Source of the DNA: Neobacillus sp. YX16
GTDB lineage: Bacteria > Bacillota > Bacilli > Bacillales > Cytobacillaceae
Assembly (NCBI RefSeq): GCF_030123505.1
Contig: NZ_CP126115.1
Coordinates: forward strand, 3,548,001 to 3,612,000
Direction of reading: 5' to 3'
Length of the DNA: 64,000 bases
The notes below the pieces were generated by a model. The model was given only the letters and a program-made list of their open reading frames with translations. It was not told the origin of the DNA and did not search any database. Every line of letters starts with the position of its first letter. Within the stretch, counting starts at the first letter, position 1. The position numbers were made by a program, and so were the translations under genes. This document shows, in pieces, positions 52,081 to 60,898 of the stretch.

Positions 52081-52224
52081 TTTTAAAATCCTCTTCCGTT
52101 TGTATTTTTCAACACTATCTAACTGTTAAAAACATTATAAACTAAACAAACCTCTATTAGGGAATATCTGTCATTACTTGAAGGTTATATTATATTATTT
52201 CTCTATCCCGGATTCAATAAGAAA

Positions 52225-52257
52225 GCAGAGCAAAATCATAGATATGAATTACTCTGC
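52225..52257 (-). terminator. Terminator of the methyltransferase gene
   Basis: GCAGAG / CTCTGC stem with a partly paired AT-rich interior and TTTCTT after it on the minus strand, downstream of the stop at 52292. Confidence 0.65.
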
Positions 52258-52291
52258 TAATAAATTGTTTATGGATTGATATTTATTTACC

Positions 52292-53047
52292 TTACACTTT
52301 ACCTAGATAACTTCGAGTATAATTCGGCATGAAGATTTTTCCATTATGGCTGTATTTTTCAAATAGATTTGTGATGGCTTCAACAAAGAATTCAAATTCC
52401 TTGTCTGATTCTTTAAGTGAATAGGAAGCTGAGAGATTCCTGCCCAAGAATCCTTCAAAATCCATGACTAAATCATTGGGAAACTTTTTAAATTCAAATT
52501 CATCATGCCGAAAAAATTGATTAAATAATTCTTCACCCTCTCCAATTCCACCGCTAAACCCATAAAAATTCGGACAATATTTTTTAAAAATCTCAGCATT
52601 TTCCTTAATCAGCGGGCTGGTAAAATCCCTGCTATTCCAAACCAGCGACACCTTTGCTTCCTGCTTCAAAATCCGTTTACATTCGAATTTGAACTTCTTT
52701 TGGTCAAACCAATGAAATGCCTGAGCTGCTATAACTAGGTCGATACTTTTGTCCGGTAAAGAGGTTGCTTCAGCTGACCCTTTTATAGAAGTAAAATGTT
52801 CATACTGTTTTAAGTCTTGTTCAGCTTTTGTTCTCATGTCATCATTCGGTTCCACCGCTACAACGCTAACTCCTCTCTCGAGTAGCTGCCGGGTTAGAAT
52901 GCCTGTGCCTGAACCAATATCTGCAACCCTACTACTCTCATTCAAAGAATTTACTGAAAGTAAATAATCGATATACTCAGTTGGGTAACTAGGTCGAGAT
53001 TTTGAATACACATCTGCCTTCCCGCTGAATTTATCTGTTGGTTTCAT
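52292..53047 (-). CDS. Class I SAM-dependent methyltransferase
   Basis: A 251-residue Rossmann methyltransferase: SRVADIGSGTGILTRQLLERG (motif I), VAVEPNDDM (acidic strand 2), IKGSAEATSLPDKSIDLVIAAQAFHWFD (motifs II/III). The opening KFSGKADVYSKSRPSYP is typical of a widespread UbiE/YcgJ-like group of unknown substrate. AAGGAGG precedes the ATG. Single-gene unit. Confidence 0.88.
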   Translation of the reverse strand: MKPTDKFSGKADVYSKSRPSYPTEYIDYLLSVNSLNESSRVADIGSGTGILTRQLLERGVSVVAVEPNDDMRTKAEQDLKQYEHFTSIKGSAEATSLPDKSIDLVIAAQAFHWFDQKKFKFECKRILKQEAKVSLVWNSRDFTSPLIKENAEIFKKYCPNFYGFSGGIGEGEELFNQFFRHDEFEFKKFPNDLVMDFEGFLGRNLSASYSLKESDKEFEFFVEAITNLFEKYSHNGKIFMPNYTRSYLGKV

Positions 53048-53261
53048 ATGAAATTCCTCCTTCGCATGATAAGGTCCTCGATTAACGAAAATTCCATAAA
53101 AACGGAATAACTAATATTAAAACTCTATCAGATTAATTATATATAGAAGTTATACACTTAAGGTCATACTCGTATTTAGTTTTGTTTCGCTCTCTCAATC
53201 ATTTTGCCTTTCCTCCTAAAAAATTAAAGTACTAACATGTTCCTTTACTTCTACAAAAAAA

Positions 53262-53286
53262 GCATTTCTCCTTCATGAAGAAATGC
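53262..53286 (-). terminator. Terminator of the MDR oxidoreductase gene
   Basis: GCATTTCT / AGAAATGC stem with a 9-base loop and T7 on the minus strand; sister of the hairpin at 49659-49683. Confidence 0.85.
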
Positions 53287-53330
53287 TTCCGTTAGCTATT
53301 TGATAGCTATATTGTGATCTTATTGTGATC

Positions 53331-54317
53331 TTAGGATTTATTATGATCTTCTACAGTTATGACGACATTTCCCTTTTTGTGTCCTTGCTCGACATATCTA
53401 TGGGCTTCAACGATTTCTTCGAACCTATAGTTTCTATCAATGACCACTTTTACATTGCCGTTTTTCACAAGTTCTTTAAGGAAGTTTAGTGCTTCTGCAG
53501 TCTCAGGTGAATTTCGACTCAATATTAATTTCTTGCTGGTTGTCAATTGAGTCCATAGCATTCTAGCACTTGGCAGCGGTTCAGTGACATTAATATAGGT
53601 ACCGTCTTTCTTTAACAGTTTCATACAATCTGTAAAGGAGCTCTTGTTTACCGCTTCAAAGATGACATCATACGTTTCACTGTTACTAGAAAAATCTTCT
53701 GTGGTGTAATCTATTACCTGATCAGCGCCAAGTGATTTTACTAACGCTAGATTCGAAGTACTGCAAACCCCTGTAACTTTTGCTCCAAAATACTTTGCAA
53801 GTTGTACTGCATAACTCCCTACACTTCCTGAAGCACCATAGACCAGAACCTTTTGTCCTCTCTGAATGTCAGCTTTTCTCAGAAAAAATAAAGCTGTACG
53901 GGCACCTATTGGAATGGCAGCTGCTTCCTCATAAGTGATATTGGAAGGTTTTATTGTGACAGGACCATCTTCCGGCAGACACTTATATTCAGCATAAGCA
54001 CCAAAACCTGCTAGAGATGCTGCAAAAACCTGGTCACCTTCCTTAAATCTTTTGACATCCTTCCCTACTGACTCGACTACTCCCGCTAACTCCATCCCCA
54101 ATACCTCTTTTTTCGGTTGTTTGAACCCAAGAGTTATACGTGCCGGCAGCCAAAAAGCCGAGGGAACAATAAAACCTCTTGACCGAATATCTGCTACTGT
54201 TACAGTTGTCGCTTTTATTTTGACCAATATTTCATTTTCTTTAGGAATAGGTTTATCTATCTCTTTCAGTTGAAGAACGTCGGGGGGACCATACTTTGTA
54301 TAAACAATGGCTTTCAT
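53331..54317 (-). CDS. NAD(P)-dependent MDR oxidoreductase (quinone reductase-like)
   Basis: A 328-residue zinc-independent MDR enzyme: [20 protein letters not shown] opening, [61 protein letters not shown] (NADPH site), [14 protein letters not shown]. Such proteins reduce quinones or enones. AGGAGG precedes the ATG. Single-gene unit, separate from the MDR gene of the BVMO operon and not closely similar to it. Confidence 0.88.
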   Translation of the reverse strand: MKAIVYTKYGPPDVLQLKEIDKPIPKENEILVKIKATTVTVADIRSRGFIVPSAFWLPARITLGFKQPKKEVLGMELAGVVESVGKDVKRFKEGDQVFAASLAGFGAYAEYKCLPEDGPVTIKPSNITYEEAAAIPIGARTALFFLRKADIQRGQKVLVYGASGSVGSYAVQLAKYFGAKVTGVCSTSNLALVKSLGADQVIDYTTEDFSSNSETYDVIFEAVNKSSFTDCMKLLKKDGTYINVTEPLPSARMLWTQLTTSKKLILSRNSPETAEALNFLKELVKNGNVKVVIDRNYRFEEIVEAHRYVEQGHKKGNVVITVEDHNKS

Positions 54318-54403
54318 TCATCTGCCTCCTAATCGCTATAGTTATAAATATCTATAGTTACAATTAAATAGAACAATGGTTTTATAGTATTTGGAATTGA
54401 ATA

Positions 54404-54455
54404 TAAAAAAGCAGAAAATTTACAAGTTGTTAATAAAAACCTGCAAATTTTCTGC
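54404..54455 (-). terminator. Terminator of mqo
   Basis: GCAGAAAATTTGCAGG / TTGTAAATTTTCTGC long stem with an AT-rich loop, followed on the minus strand by TTTTTT. Confidence 0.82.
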
Positions 54456-54495
54456 TCTTTGATTATTTTGCTCATTATTTTCAGCAGCAAATGAC

Positions 54496-55995
54496 CTAAC
54501 TATAAGCCAGCTCTTTTTCTGTTAGACCGAGCGACTGCTCAGTCGATGAATGAATTTCTTGTAGCAAATCTGGGTTTTTCATTAGTGACACGCCGTAAGA
54601 AGGAATCATTTCTTTGATTTTCGATTCCCACTCATTAATATGTTGTGGGAAGCATTTTTTGATTACTTCAAGCATTACCTGAACGGCAGTAGAAGCACCC
54701 GGAGAAGCTCCTAGTAATGCTGCGATCGAGCCATCAGAAGAAGTTATGACTTCCGTACCAAATTGAAGAGTTCCTTTTCCTGCCTCAGTATCTTTAATAA
54801 CTTGTACACGCTGACCCGCTACTACTAAATCCCAATCCTCACTTTTAGCGCTTGGGATAAATTCACGTAACTCTTCGATGCGCTGTTCTTTTGATAACAT
54901 CACTTGCTGAATCAAGTATTTGGTCAAAGGCATTTCTTTTGCGCCTGCAGCTAACATCGTTAACACATTATTCGGCTTTACAGAGGTTACTAAATCGAGC
55001 ATTGAACCTGTTTTCAAGAATTTTGGTGAGAATCCGGCAAATGGTCCAAATAACAAAGATTTCTTATTGTCGATAAATCTTGTGTCAAGATGAGGCACAG
55101 ACATTGGCGGGGCGCCAACCTTCGCTTTTCCGTATACTTTTGCATGATGCTGCTCTACAACATCAGGATTGTTACATACCATAAATATTCCGCTTACCGG
55201 GAAACCGCCAATATTTTTCCCTTCAGGAATACCGGACTTTTGCAGTAAATGCAGGCTTCCTCCACCGCCTCCGATAAAGACGAATTTTGCAGTATGGCGT
55301 TTGACAGTACCGCTAAATTGATTCTGCACTTTCACTTCCCATAAGCCTTCACTCGTACGTTTCAGATCATTAACACTATGATTGTATTTAATTTCTACAT
55401 TTTTATTTTCTAAATGAGTAAACAACATCCGCGTTAACGCACCAAAGTTGACATCCGTTCCAGAGTCGATTTTTGTTGCCGCAATAGGTTCATTCCATGC
55501 TCGCCCTTCCATAATTAGCGGAATCCAGTCCATTAGTTTTTCCGGATCTTCAGAAAACTCCATCCCTTGGAAAAGTGGGTTTTTTGTGAGCGCTTCAAAA
55601 CGTTTCTTTAAAAAACTAACATTTTGTTCCCCTAGTACCAAACTCATATGAGGCAATTGTCTGATGAATTCCTGCGGATTATGTACCAGCCCGCTGTTTA
55701 CTAGGTAAGACCAAAACTGCATGGAAACCTGGAACTGCTCATTTATACTTATTGCTTTACTAATATCTAAAGATCCATCAGGTTTTTCGGTCGTGTAGTT
55801 AAGCTCGCACAGTGCTGCATGCCCGGTTCCCGCATTATTCCATTCGTTCGAGCTTTCTTCTCCCGGGTTTTCGAGTTTCTCAAATACTTTTATTTCCCAT
55901 TCTGGTACTAATTCTTTTAAGATGGTCCCTAAAGTGGCACTCATGATTCCGGCGCCAATTAATATGACGTCTGTTTTAGTTTCTCCGTTGCTCAT
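54496..55995 (-). CDS. mqo: Malate:quinone oxidoreductase
   Basis: A 499-residue membrane-associated FAD enzyme that oxidises malate to oxaloacetate and feeds electrons to the quinone pool. Seen: [20 protein letters not shown] (FAD), [58 protein letters not shown] and [18 protein letters not shown] 55995 has AAAGG 9 bases upstream; the TTG at 56004 touches that site. It can replace or bypass NAD malate dehydrogenase. Single-gene unit. Confidence 0.95.
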   Translation of the reverse strand: MSNGETKTDVILIGAGIMSATLGTILKELVPEWEIKVFEKLENPGEESSNEWNNAGTGHAALCELNYTTEKPDGSLDISKAISINEQFQVSMQFWSYLVNSGLVHNPQEFIRQLPHMSLVLGEQNVSFLKKRFEALTKNPLFQGMEFSEDPEKLMDWIPLIMEGRAWNEPIAATKIDSGTDVNFGALTRMLFTHLENKNVEIKYNHSVNDLKRTSEGLWEVKVQNQFSGTVKRHTAKFVFIGGGGGSLHLLQKSGIPEGKNIGGFPVSGIFMVCNNPDVVEQHHAKVYGKAKVGAPPMSVPHLDTRFIDNKKSLLFGPFAGFSPKFLKTGSMLDLVTSVKPNNVLTMLAAGAKEMPLTKYLIQQVMLSKEQRIEELREFIPSAKSEDWDLVVAGQRVQVIKDTEAGKGTLQFGTEVITSSDGSIAALLGASPGASTAVQVMLEVIKKCFPQHINEWESKIKEMIPSYGVSLMKNPDLLQEIHSSTEQSLGLTEKELAYS

Positions 55996-56183
55996 TTTTA
56001 TCAACCTTTACACTAAAATTTGAAAAATATAGGTGTTACACGCCTTTTTCAGCTTCTTTTACCACTATATTAAAGTGTATTACATGATTTATAAATTAAT
56101 TATATACTATTATATGATAATTATAAATTATTTAAAAGATTTAAAAAGAGAGAAGTCCTCAACAAGTTCTAAGAACAAAAAAA

Positions 56184-56226
56184 ACCAAAGTCTAAACCAA
56201 GCTTTTGCAATGGTTAAGTCTTTGGT
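56184..56226 (-). terminator. Terminator of the GMC dehydrogenase-tatA operon
   Basis: ACCAAAGACTTAACCA / TGGTTTAGACTTTGGT stem with an 11-base loop and T8 on the minus strand. Confidence 0.88.
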
Positions 56227-56236
56227 CTCCCTATGG

Positions 56237-56428
56237 TTATGGCTGCTGATTTTTACTATTTTCGAGGATTTCCTCTTCTTCATCGATGATTGAAGTGGCT
56301 GTTCGTCTAAATTCGGATAATGTCTTTCCAAACGCTGACCCGATTTCAGGAAGCTTTTTAGGACCAAAAATGATTAAGGCGATGATTAAAATGAGAATTA
56401 ATCCTGGGATGCCTATATTCGAAAGCAT
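56237..56428 (-). CDS. tatA: Twin-arginine translocase subunit TatA/TatE
   Basis: A 63-residue protein with an N-terminal TM helix ([23 protein letters not shown]), the invariant FGPKKLPE hinge, an amphipathic helix ([15 protein letters not shown]) and an acidic tail. It forms the Tat pore. No tatC is next to it. It is the last gene of an operon whose first gene product bears a Tat signal, so it probably supports that export. GAGGAGG precedes the ATG. Confidence 0.93.
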   Translation of the reverse strand: MLSNIGIPGLILILIIALIIFGPKKLPEIGSAFGKTLSEFRRTATSIIDEEEEILENSKNQQP

Positions 56429-56450
56429 ATGTTCCTCCTCTTAGCGTGAT

Positions 56451-58166
56451 TTAAGCTAATATGCCACCTTTTTGACTATAGGATAAAATCCCTTCAGCTG
56501 CTCGGTATGAGAATGCCCCGACCGTGCCGGTTGGATTATAGCCGCTATTATGTGCGAACGCTGAGGCGCCAACTACAAACACATTTTCAGCTTCCCACAT
56601 TTGCGAATAATTATTTACGGCAGATGTATTTGGGTCTGCGCCCATGATGATACCGCCTGTGTTATGAGTGGATTGATAGGTGGTAATATCATAAGGACCC
56701 AGTTCCTCCATCGTATCGATATGATCCGCGCCCATTTCTTTCATGATTTCTTTGCATCGTTCCGATAAATACTTGGCTAGTTGGCGGTCTTGCTCTTCAA
56801 AATCATAGGTAATCCGAATTAACGGATCGCCAAATTCATCCTTGTATGTCGGATCAAGGTCAATATAATGATGCTTAAATGGCATACTTGCTCCTTGTCC
56901 GCCAACGGATAAAACCCGATTTGCATATTTGACCGAATTGGCTTTAAATTCTTTACCCCATGAAGGAGTACCTTTTGGGACCGTGTTATTTGAAATCGGC
57001 CGAAGACCGGTTTGAGAAATGGCAATCGAGCCACCATGAATAAAATTAAGATTGGAGTGATCAAAGTTATCGCCATTAAAATCATCTACTGTCATGCCGA
57101 GTGCACCTGCACCAGCAAAAGTATTAAATTCTTCCTTTTCAAAGAAGCCGGTTGCATTTCCTTTTTGGACTTGGTAGGCATAATTTTTCCCAATCACCCC
57201 AGTCCCAGACACCGGGTCATATGGACGGCCAATGCCCGATTGTAATAATAACCGAACATTATTAAATACATAGCTTGTTAACACCACAATATCAGCAGGC
57301 TGTTCAATTTCTTCCCCCGTTGTTGTATCCACATACATGACTCCGGTTGCTTTATTGCCAGATTTCAACACTCGCCTGACATTGGAATGCGTGCGAATTT
57401 CAAATTTTCCAGTCTTTTTTGCTACTGGAATAACGGTCACAACAGGGTCTGCTTTTGCCCCATATTCACAGCCGAACCTCTCACAATAAGCACAATATTG
57501 ACATGCTGCACGCGCTACCCCATCCGGATTTGTGTACGCCTCTGAAAGATTTGCGGAAGGGCGATTATAGGGATGAAGCTTTAAGTTGGTAGCCGCCTTC
57601 TTAAATTTTTCAAGTGCTGGTGTTGTTTTCATCGGCGGGGTTGGATACGGACTGGACCTTTTCCCAGCTAGAGGGTTTTCTTCCCCTGAAATCCCAGCCA
57701 TTTTTTCAAATTTATCGAAATATGGCTCCAATTCATCATAGGTAATTCCCCAATCTTGAATGGTCATATCCTTTGGAATCTTTTTTTCACCGTATCTTTC
57801 AATGGTTTTGCTGCGAATTTCAAAATCGTATGGGAGGAAGCGGTAGGTTTGTCCGTTCCAATGAACACCCGAGCCCCCTAGTCCCTCCCCTAATAGAAAG
57901 GAACCGTACTGCCGCATTGGCAGAGCACGGATTTTTTCATTTCCTCTGAACGTAATCGTCTCGTTCGAAAGATTCTGCATCAGGTCGTACCTTAGGGCAT
58001 AACGAAGTTCATCATGTATCATAAAATAATCTTCTGTTTTTCGTTCTTTTCCTCTTTCCAATCCGACACAATTTAAGCCTTGTTTCGTTAACTCGGCTGC
58101 AATAATCCCACCAGCCCAGCCTACTCCAACAATGACAACATCAATTTTCGGTAATTTCTTTACCAC
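56451..58166 (-). CDS. GMC oxidoreductase, gluconate/glucose dehydrogenase flavoprotein subunit-like
   Basis: A 571-residue FAD dehydrogenase: VVIVGVGWAGGIIAAELT (FAD), GEGLGGSGVHWNG, the C-terminal STHNTGGIIMGADP and NPTGTVGAFSYRAAEGIL (active-site region). A cysteine group C222, C225, C228, C233 (ACQYCAYCERFGCEYG) resembles the 3Fe-4S site of FAD-glucose dehydrogenases. It lacks its own signal peptide; partner subunits carry such enzymes out by the Tat route. GTG start with GAGGTG upstream. The substrate (sugar acid, sugar or polyol) is not determined. A decayed relative is at 11599. Confidence 0.88.
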   Translation of the reverse strand: MVKKLPKIDVVIVGVGWAGGIIAAELTKQGLNCVGLERGKERKTEDYFMIHDELRYALRYDLMQNLSNETITFRGNEKIRALPMRQYGSFLLGEGLGGSGVHWNGQTYRFLPYDFEIRSKTIERYGEKKIPKDMTIQDWGITYDELEPYFDKFEKMAGISGEENPLAGKRSSPYPTPPMKTTPALEKFKKAATNLKLHPYNRPSANLSEAYTNPDGVARAACQYCAYCERFGCEYGAKADPVVTVIPVAKKTGKFEIRTHSNVRRVLKSGNKATGVMYVDTTTGEEIEQPADIVVLTSYVFNNVRLLLQSGIGRPYDPVSGTGVIGKNYAYQVQKGNATGFFEKEEFNTFAGAGALGMTVDDFNGDNFDHSNLNFIHGGSIAISQTGLRPISNNTVPKGTPSWGKEFKANSVKYANRVLSVGGQGASMPFKHHYIDLDPTYKDEFGDPLIRITYDFEEQDRQLAKYLSERCKEIMKEMGADHIDTMEELGPYDITTYQSTHNTGGIIMGADPNTSAVNNYSQMWEAENVFVVGASAFAHNSGYNPTGTVGAFSYRAAEGILSYSQKGGILA

Positions 58167-58212
58167 TTCTTACACCTCATTCATTGTCGATTTAGTGCAA
58201 ATTCTCTTTACA

Positions 58213-58968
58213 TTAATGTCCAAGGTGATCCTTTAGACTTTTTGGAGGAATGGCTTTAAATTCTTTATCAATGATTTCTGTATAAGTCATTTGACTTCCG
58301 GGGTAATTTCGCATTTTCCAGCCCTCCATGTTCCGATTTCCACTGTACAAAGGGTCACTAAAGGCCCCTTCTAATGTACTGCTCCGCAGCATGTTGAAAA
58401 AGCCACTTGGAGAAAGGGTCGTAAGGTTAACCTTGTCCTCTGCAAAATCCTTTAATATATCGTCTTGTTCCTCTTCGCTTAGCTCAACAAAATTCTTTTT
58501 ATACTTTGTTAAACTGTGATTTTGCAATTCTCGTAAACCAATATCGAAAATTTCACGTCTTCTAAGACGACCTTGATAGCCTTGGACTTTTTCTCCTTTG
58601 AAGAAAGGAGGCTGCATGTATTCCCTTGAATTAAAGCCCCAGTCCCCACTTAATTGGTGATCAATAAAATAGGCAACACCTAAATCCTTCGCACCTGGAC
58701 CATTATCATCAGCAGGAAAAATCCGCTCCGTTGCGGCCTCAACCAAGTCAAATTGCTCTCGAGAAAAATACATCAATGCAAGATTATAGTTTTCGGCCAC
58801 CCGCTGATTTTTAACATCTAGATTATTTGTTGTTTTGTCTTTAAAGGGAAGTAAACTGCCTAATGCACCGCCTACAGCCAATCCTCCAACCGCAATTCCA
58901 GAACTCTTGAGGAATTTGCGACGAGAAAGTGATTCCTTCTTTTCTTGTTGCTTGTAGTTTTCTGCCAT
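58213..58968 (-). CDS. Gluconate 2-dehydrogenase subunit 3 family protein with Tat signal
   Basis: A 251-residue small subunit of a membrane-linked dehydrogenase. The twin-arginine signal SRRKFLKSSGIAVGGLAVGG is clear, and the remainder matches the subunit 3 family (FDLVEAATERIFPADDNGPGAKDLGVAYFIDHQL, shown in part). It would fold with the GMC subunit and carry it across the membrane. ATG 58968 has GGAGG 8 bases upstream. First gene of the operon with the flavoprotein and tatA. Confidence 0.88.
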   Translation of the reverse strand: MAENYKQQEKKESLSRRKFLKSSGIAVGGLAVGGALGSLLPFKDKTTNNLDVKNQRVAENYNLALMYFSREQFDLVEAATERIFPADDNGPGAKDLGVAYFIDHQLSGDWGFNSREYMQPPFFKGEKVQGYQGRLRRREIFDIGLRELQNHSLTKYKKNFVELSEEEQDDILKDFAEDKVNLTTLSPSGFFNMLRSSTLEGAFSDPLYSGNRNMEGWKMRNYPGSQMTYTEIIDKEFKAIPPKSLKDHLGH

Positions 58969-59017
58969 AAAATCCACCTCCTACATTTTAAGGATAGATT
59001 ACCCCAAAAAAATCCAT

Positions 59018-59046
59018 TCATACGTAAAAAAAATTTGGGCATGATA
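59018..59046 (+). promoter_or_regulatory. Sigma-G-like (forespore) promoter
   Basis: TCATA, 17-base spacer, CATGATA, close to the sigma-G pattern gHATR-N17/18-CATnnTA. It lies 33 bases before a YhcN/YlaJ-type spore lipoprotein gene, which is the expected target. Confidence 0.5.
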
Positions 59047-59078
59047 ACATTAATTCTATTTTTTTGAGGTGGTAAAAA

Positions 59079-59804
59079 ATGAAAATTATGTGGAAAAATG
59101 CGGCTATTTTCAGTGCAGCCTTATTCCTCACAGCGTGCTCAGGTCAACAAAATGTACTTGATGATTCTGTTAAAGCCGAAGAAGGCCAGCATGACAATCA
59201 TGGAGCACACCAAACAAGCGTCTATGATAAAAGTATTTCAGCAAGAAATATGAATGATGGCTTAATTATTCCTAGTGAAAACGGGGAAAAAAGACAAACA
59301 ACGGATGAACATGGGGGGACCTCTCATGGAGCGGGAACAAATGTTTACAGCTTGATTGGAAGCTCAGGTTTAAATGATGGCGGGATTTCTTCTCATCTTG
59401 AATCTAGATTAGGCGGTGAAGGAATCAATGGTATAAAGGTGTTTGTATTAGACGACACGGTCATCCTTGCGCGCGCAACCCCTGAAGTGACTTCCAATCA
59501 ATACGATTCCATGCAGGAGCATGTCCTCAACGGTGTAGATGGAATGTCAAGAAAAGACCTGAACAAAAAAGATCCAGCTAATATGAACAATACAGCTGCT
59601 CAAGATGTGGATGATAACCTCGAGAAAGCAAAAAATTATATGAACAAGGTCTTCAATGGCAATGTCCAGACACTTACCGTAACAAATCCGGAAGCAATGG
59701 TGCTTATTGAAAAGATTAAAAACAATTTAAAAGCAGACTCCGTTCCATATGATACCGTTTCACAAGATATTATTACGCTCGTAAAAATGACGAGGGAAAA
59801 ATAA
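59079..59804 (+). CDS. YhcN/YlaJ family sporulation lipoprotein
   Basis: A 241-residue lipoprotein: signal peptide, lipobox FLTAC, a His/Gly/Asn-rich region (about 25-90), and the C-terminal domain with LESRLGGEGINGIKVFVLDDTVILARATPEVTS (in part), which matches YhcN/YlaJ spore proteins. These are placed in the forespore inner membrane and affect germination or outgrowth. GAGGTGG precedes the ATG and a sigma-G-like promoter is upstream. Confidence 0.85.
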   Translation: MKIMWKNAAIFSAALFLTACSGQQNVLDDSVKAEEGQHDNHGAHQTSVYDKSISARNMNDGLIIPSENGEKRQTTDEHGGTSHGAGTNVYSLIGSSGLNDGGISSHLESRLGGEGINGIKVFVLDDTVILARATPEVTSNQYDSMQEHVLNGVDGMSRKDLNKKDPANMNNTAAQDVDDNLEKAKNYMNKVFNGNVQTLTVTNPEAMVLIEKIKNNLKADSVPYDTVSQDIITLVKMTREK

Positions 59805-59840
59805 GCAATATTGGAAGTGCGGGGATAATAAATTGCAGCG

Positions 59841-59867
59841 ATTTTCTAAGGTTCGACCTTAGAAAAT
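59841..59867. terminator. Perfect 12-bp hairpin after the YhcN-like gene
   Basis: ATTTTCTAAGGT TCG ACCTTAGAAAAT is a perfect palindrome with a 3-base loop but no real T tract. It forms a tandem with the next hairpin. Confidence 0.55.
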
Positions 59868-59872
59868 AAAAA

Positions 59873-59917
59873 CGAGTGTTTCACGGTTTTCTTGATACCG
59901 ATGAAGCACTCATTTTT
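59873..59917. terminator. Bidirectional terminator, sister of 30332-30375
   Basis: GAGTGTTTCACGG / CCGATGAAGCACTC stem with T5 on the plus strand and T-rich flank on the other. It separates the convergent YhcN and BadF-like genes. Confidence 0.8.
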
Positions 59918-59944
59918 CATAACCCTCATTCATCTCTTTCCCAC

Positions 59945-60898
59945 TTACTCCAGACTGCTACAGTAATTCAAACCACGCTTGATAATATAACAAATCGGTT
60001 CTTCTATGGTCGTGATAATTTTAACGTTTGGAGTGATTAGTTGAATTCTTTCACTTACTTGTTCTTTTATATAAGCATTGTGATGGAAGACGCCGCCTTG
60101 CAAAATTATTTCAAAATTGTCCTGTTCGATACCAACTTTAACAATAGCTGTTTTTAGGAGCAGTATTAGTTCATTCACTGCATGATCTAAGATTCGTATA
60201 CTAACTGCATCACCTAACCGATAGGCCTCATCCACTACAGTAGCAAGGGCTCCAACATCGTCAACAGAGTAGGAATCACTATAAGTCCAATTATATAAAT
60301 CTTCAATTTTATCGAAACTAAATTTATCCAATACAAGCCGAGACAAAATCGTTTCTTCTCCACGTCCATCCTGCATTTTTAAGACAGACTGAATGGCTTG
60401 TTTTCCAATCCAATAGCCGCTTCCTTCATCACCGACTCGGTGTCCCCACCCGCCTGAACGAACAATTTGTTTATTCCCGTCATGAGCGTACACAATAGAG
60501 CCTGTTCCGGCGATTAAGAGGATGCCAGCTTTATCTTGGGTAGCTCCTAATAAGGCGGATAGGCAATCATTTTCTACTACTAAACTTCCAATCTCGATCG
60601 ACAATCCATTAACTGCATGCTGAACCATACCTGCTACGACTTTTTCATCCTTTGCCGTATCAATTCCAGCTAGTGCAAATACTGCTTTTTCCACAGCCAT
60701 CAAACCACCTGCGTCTTGAAAAGCAGCAAGAATGGCTTCAACTAAAGCCTCTTTGGCAGCTTCCGCCCCTACTACCTGATAATTAGAAGCCCCGGCCTTT
60801 CCTTTACCAAGAATTGTTCCATCTTCATTAACAAGGACAGCCAATGTTTTCGTGCCGCCACCATCGACCGCGAGCAGTTTGATGGGGTTCTTATTCAT
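59945..60898 (-). CDS. BadF/BadG/BcrA/BcrD-type ATPase, N-acetylglucosamine kinase-like
   Basis: A 317-residue ASKHA-fold sugar-kinase-like protein: phosphate-1 motif AVDGGGTKTLAVLV, FALAGIDTA, VVENDCLSALLGAT, IAGTGSIVYA (phosphate-2), GWGHRVGDEGSGYWIGKQAI, and ILQGGVFHH. This fits NAG kinase and MurNAc-like kinases rather than benzoyl-CoA reductase subunits. Its start overlaps the end of the upstream lyase gene by 8 bases, so the two are coupled. The substrate is unknown. Confidence 0.85.
   Translation of the reverse strand: MNKNPIKLLAVDGGGTKTLAVLVNEDGTILGKGKAGASNYQVVGAEAAKEALVEAILAAFQDAGGLMAVEKAVFALAGIDTAKDEKVVAGMVQHAVNGLSIEIGSLVVENDCLSALLGATQDKAGILLIAGTGSIVYAHDGNKQIVRSGGWGHRVGDEGSGYWIGKQAIQSVLKMQDGRGEETILSRLVLDKFSFDKIEDLYNWTYSDSYSVDDVGALATVVDEAYRLGDAVSIRILDHAVNELILLLKTAIVKVGIEQDNFEIILQGGVFHHNAYIKEQVSERIQLITPNVKIITTIEEPICYIIKRGLNYCSSLE

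Noticed and set aside
56128..56367. 79-codon frame opposite or overlapping tatA
   Set aside because: It overlaps tatA and its terminator in another frame and has no ribosome site; tatA is clear.
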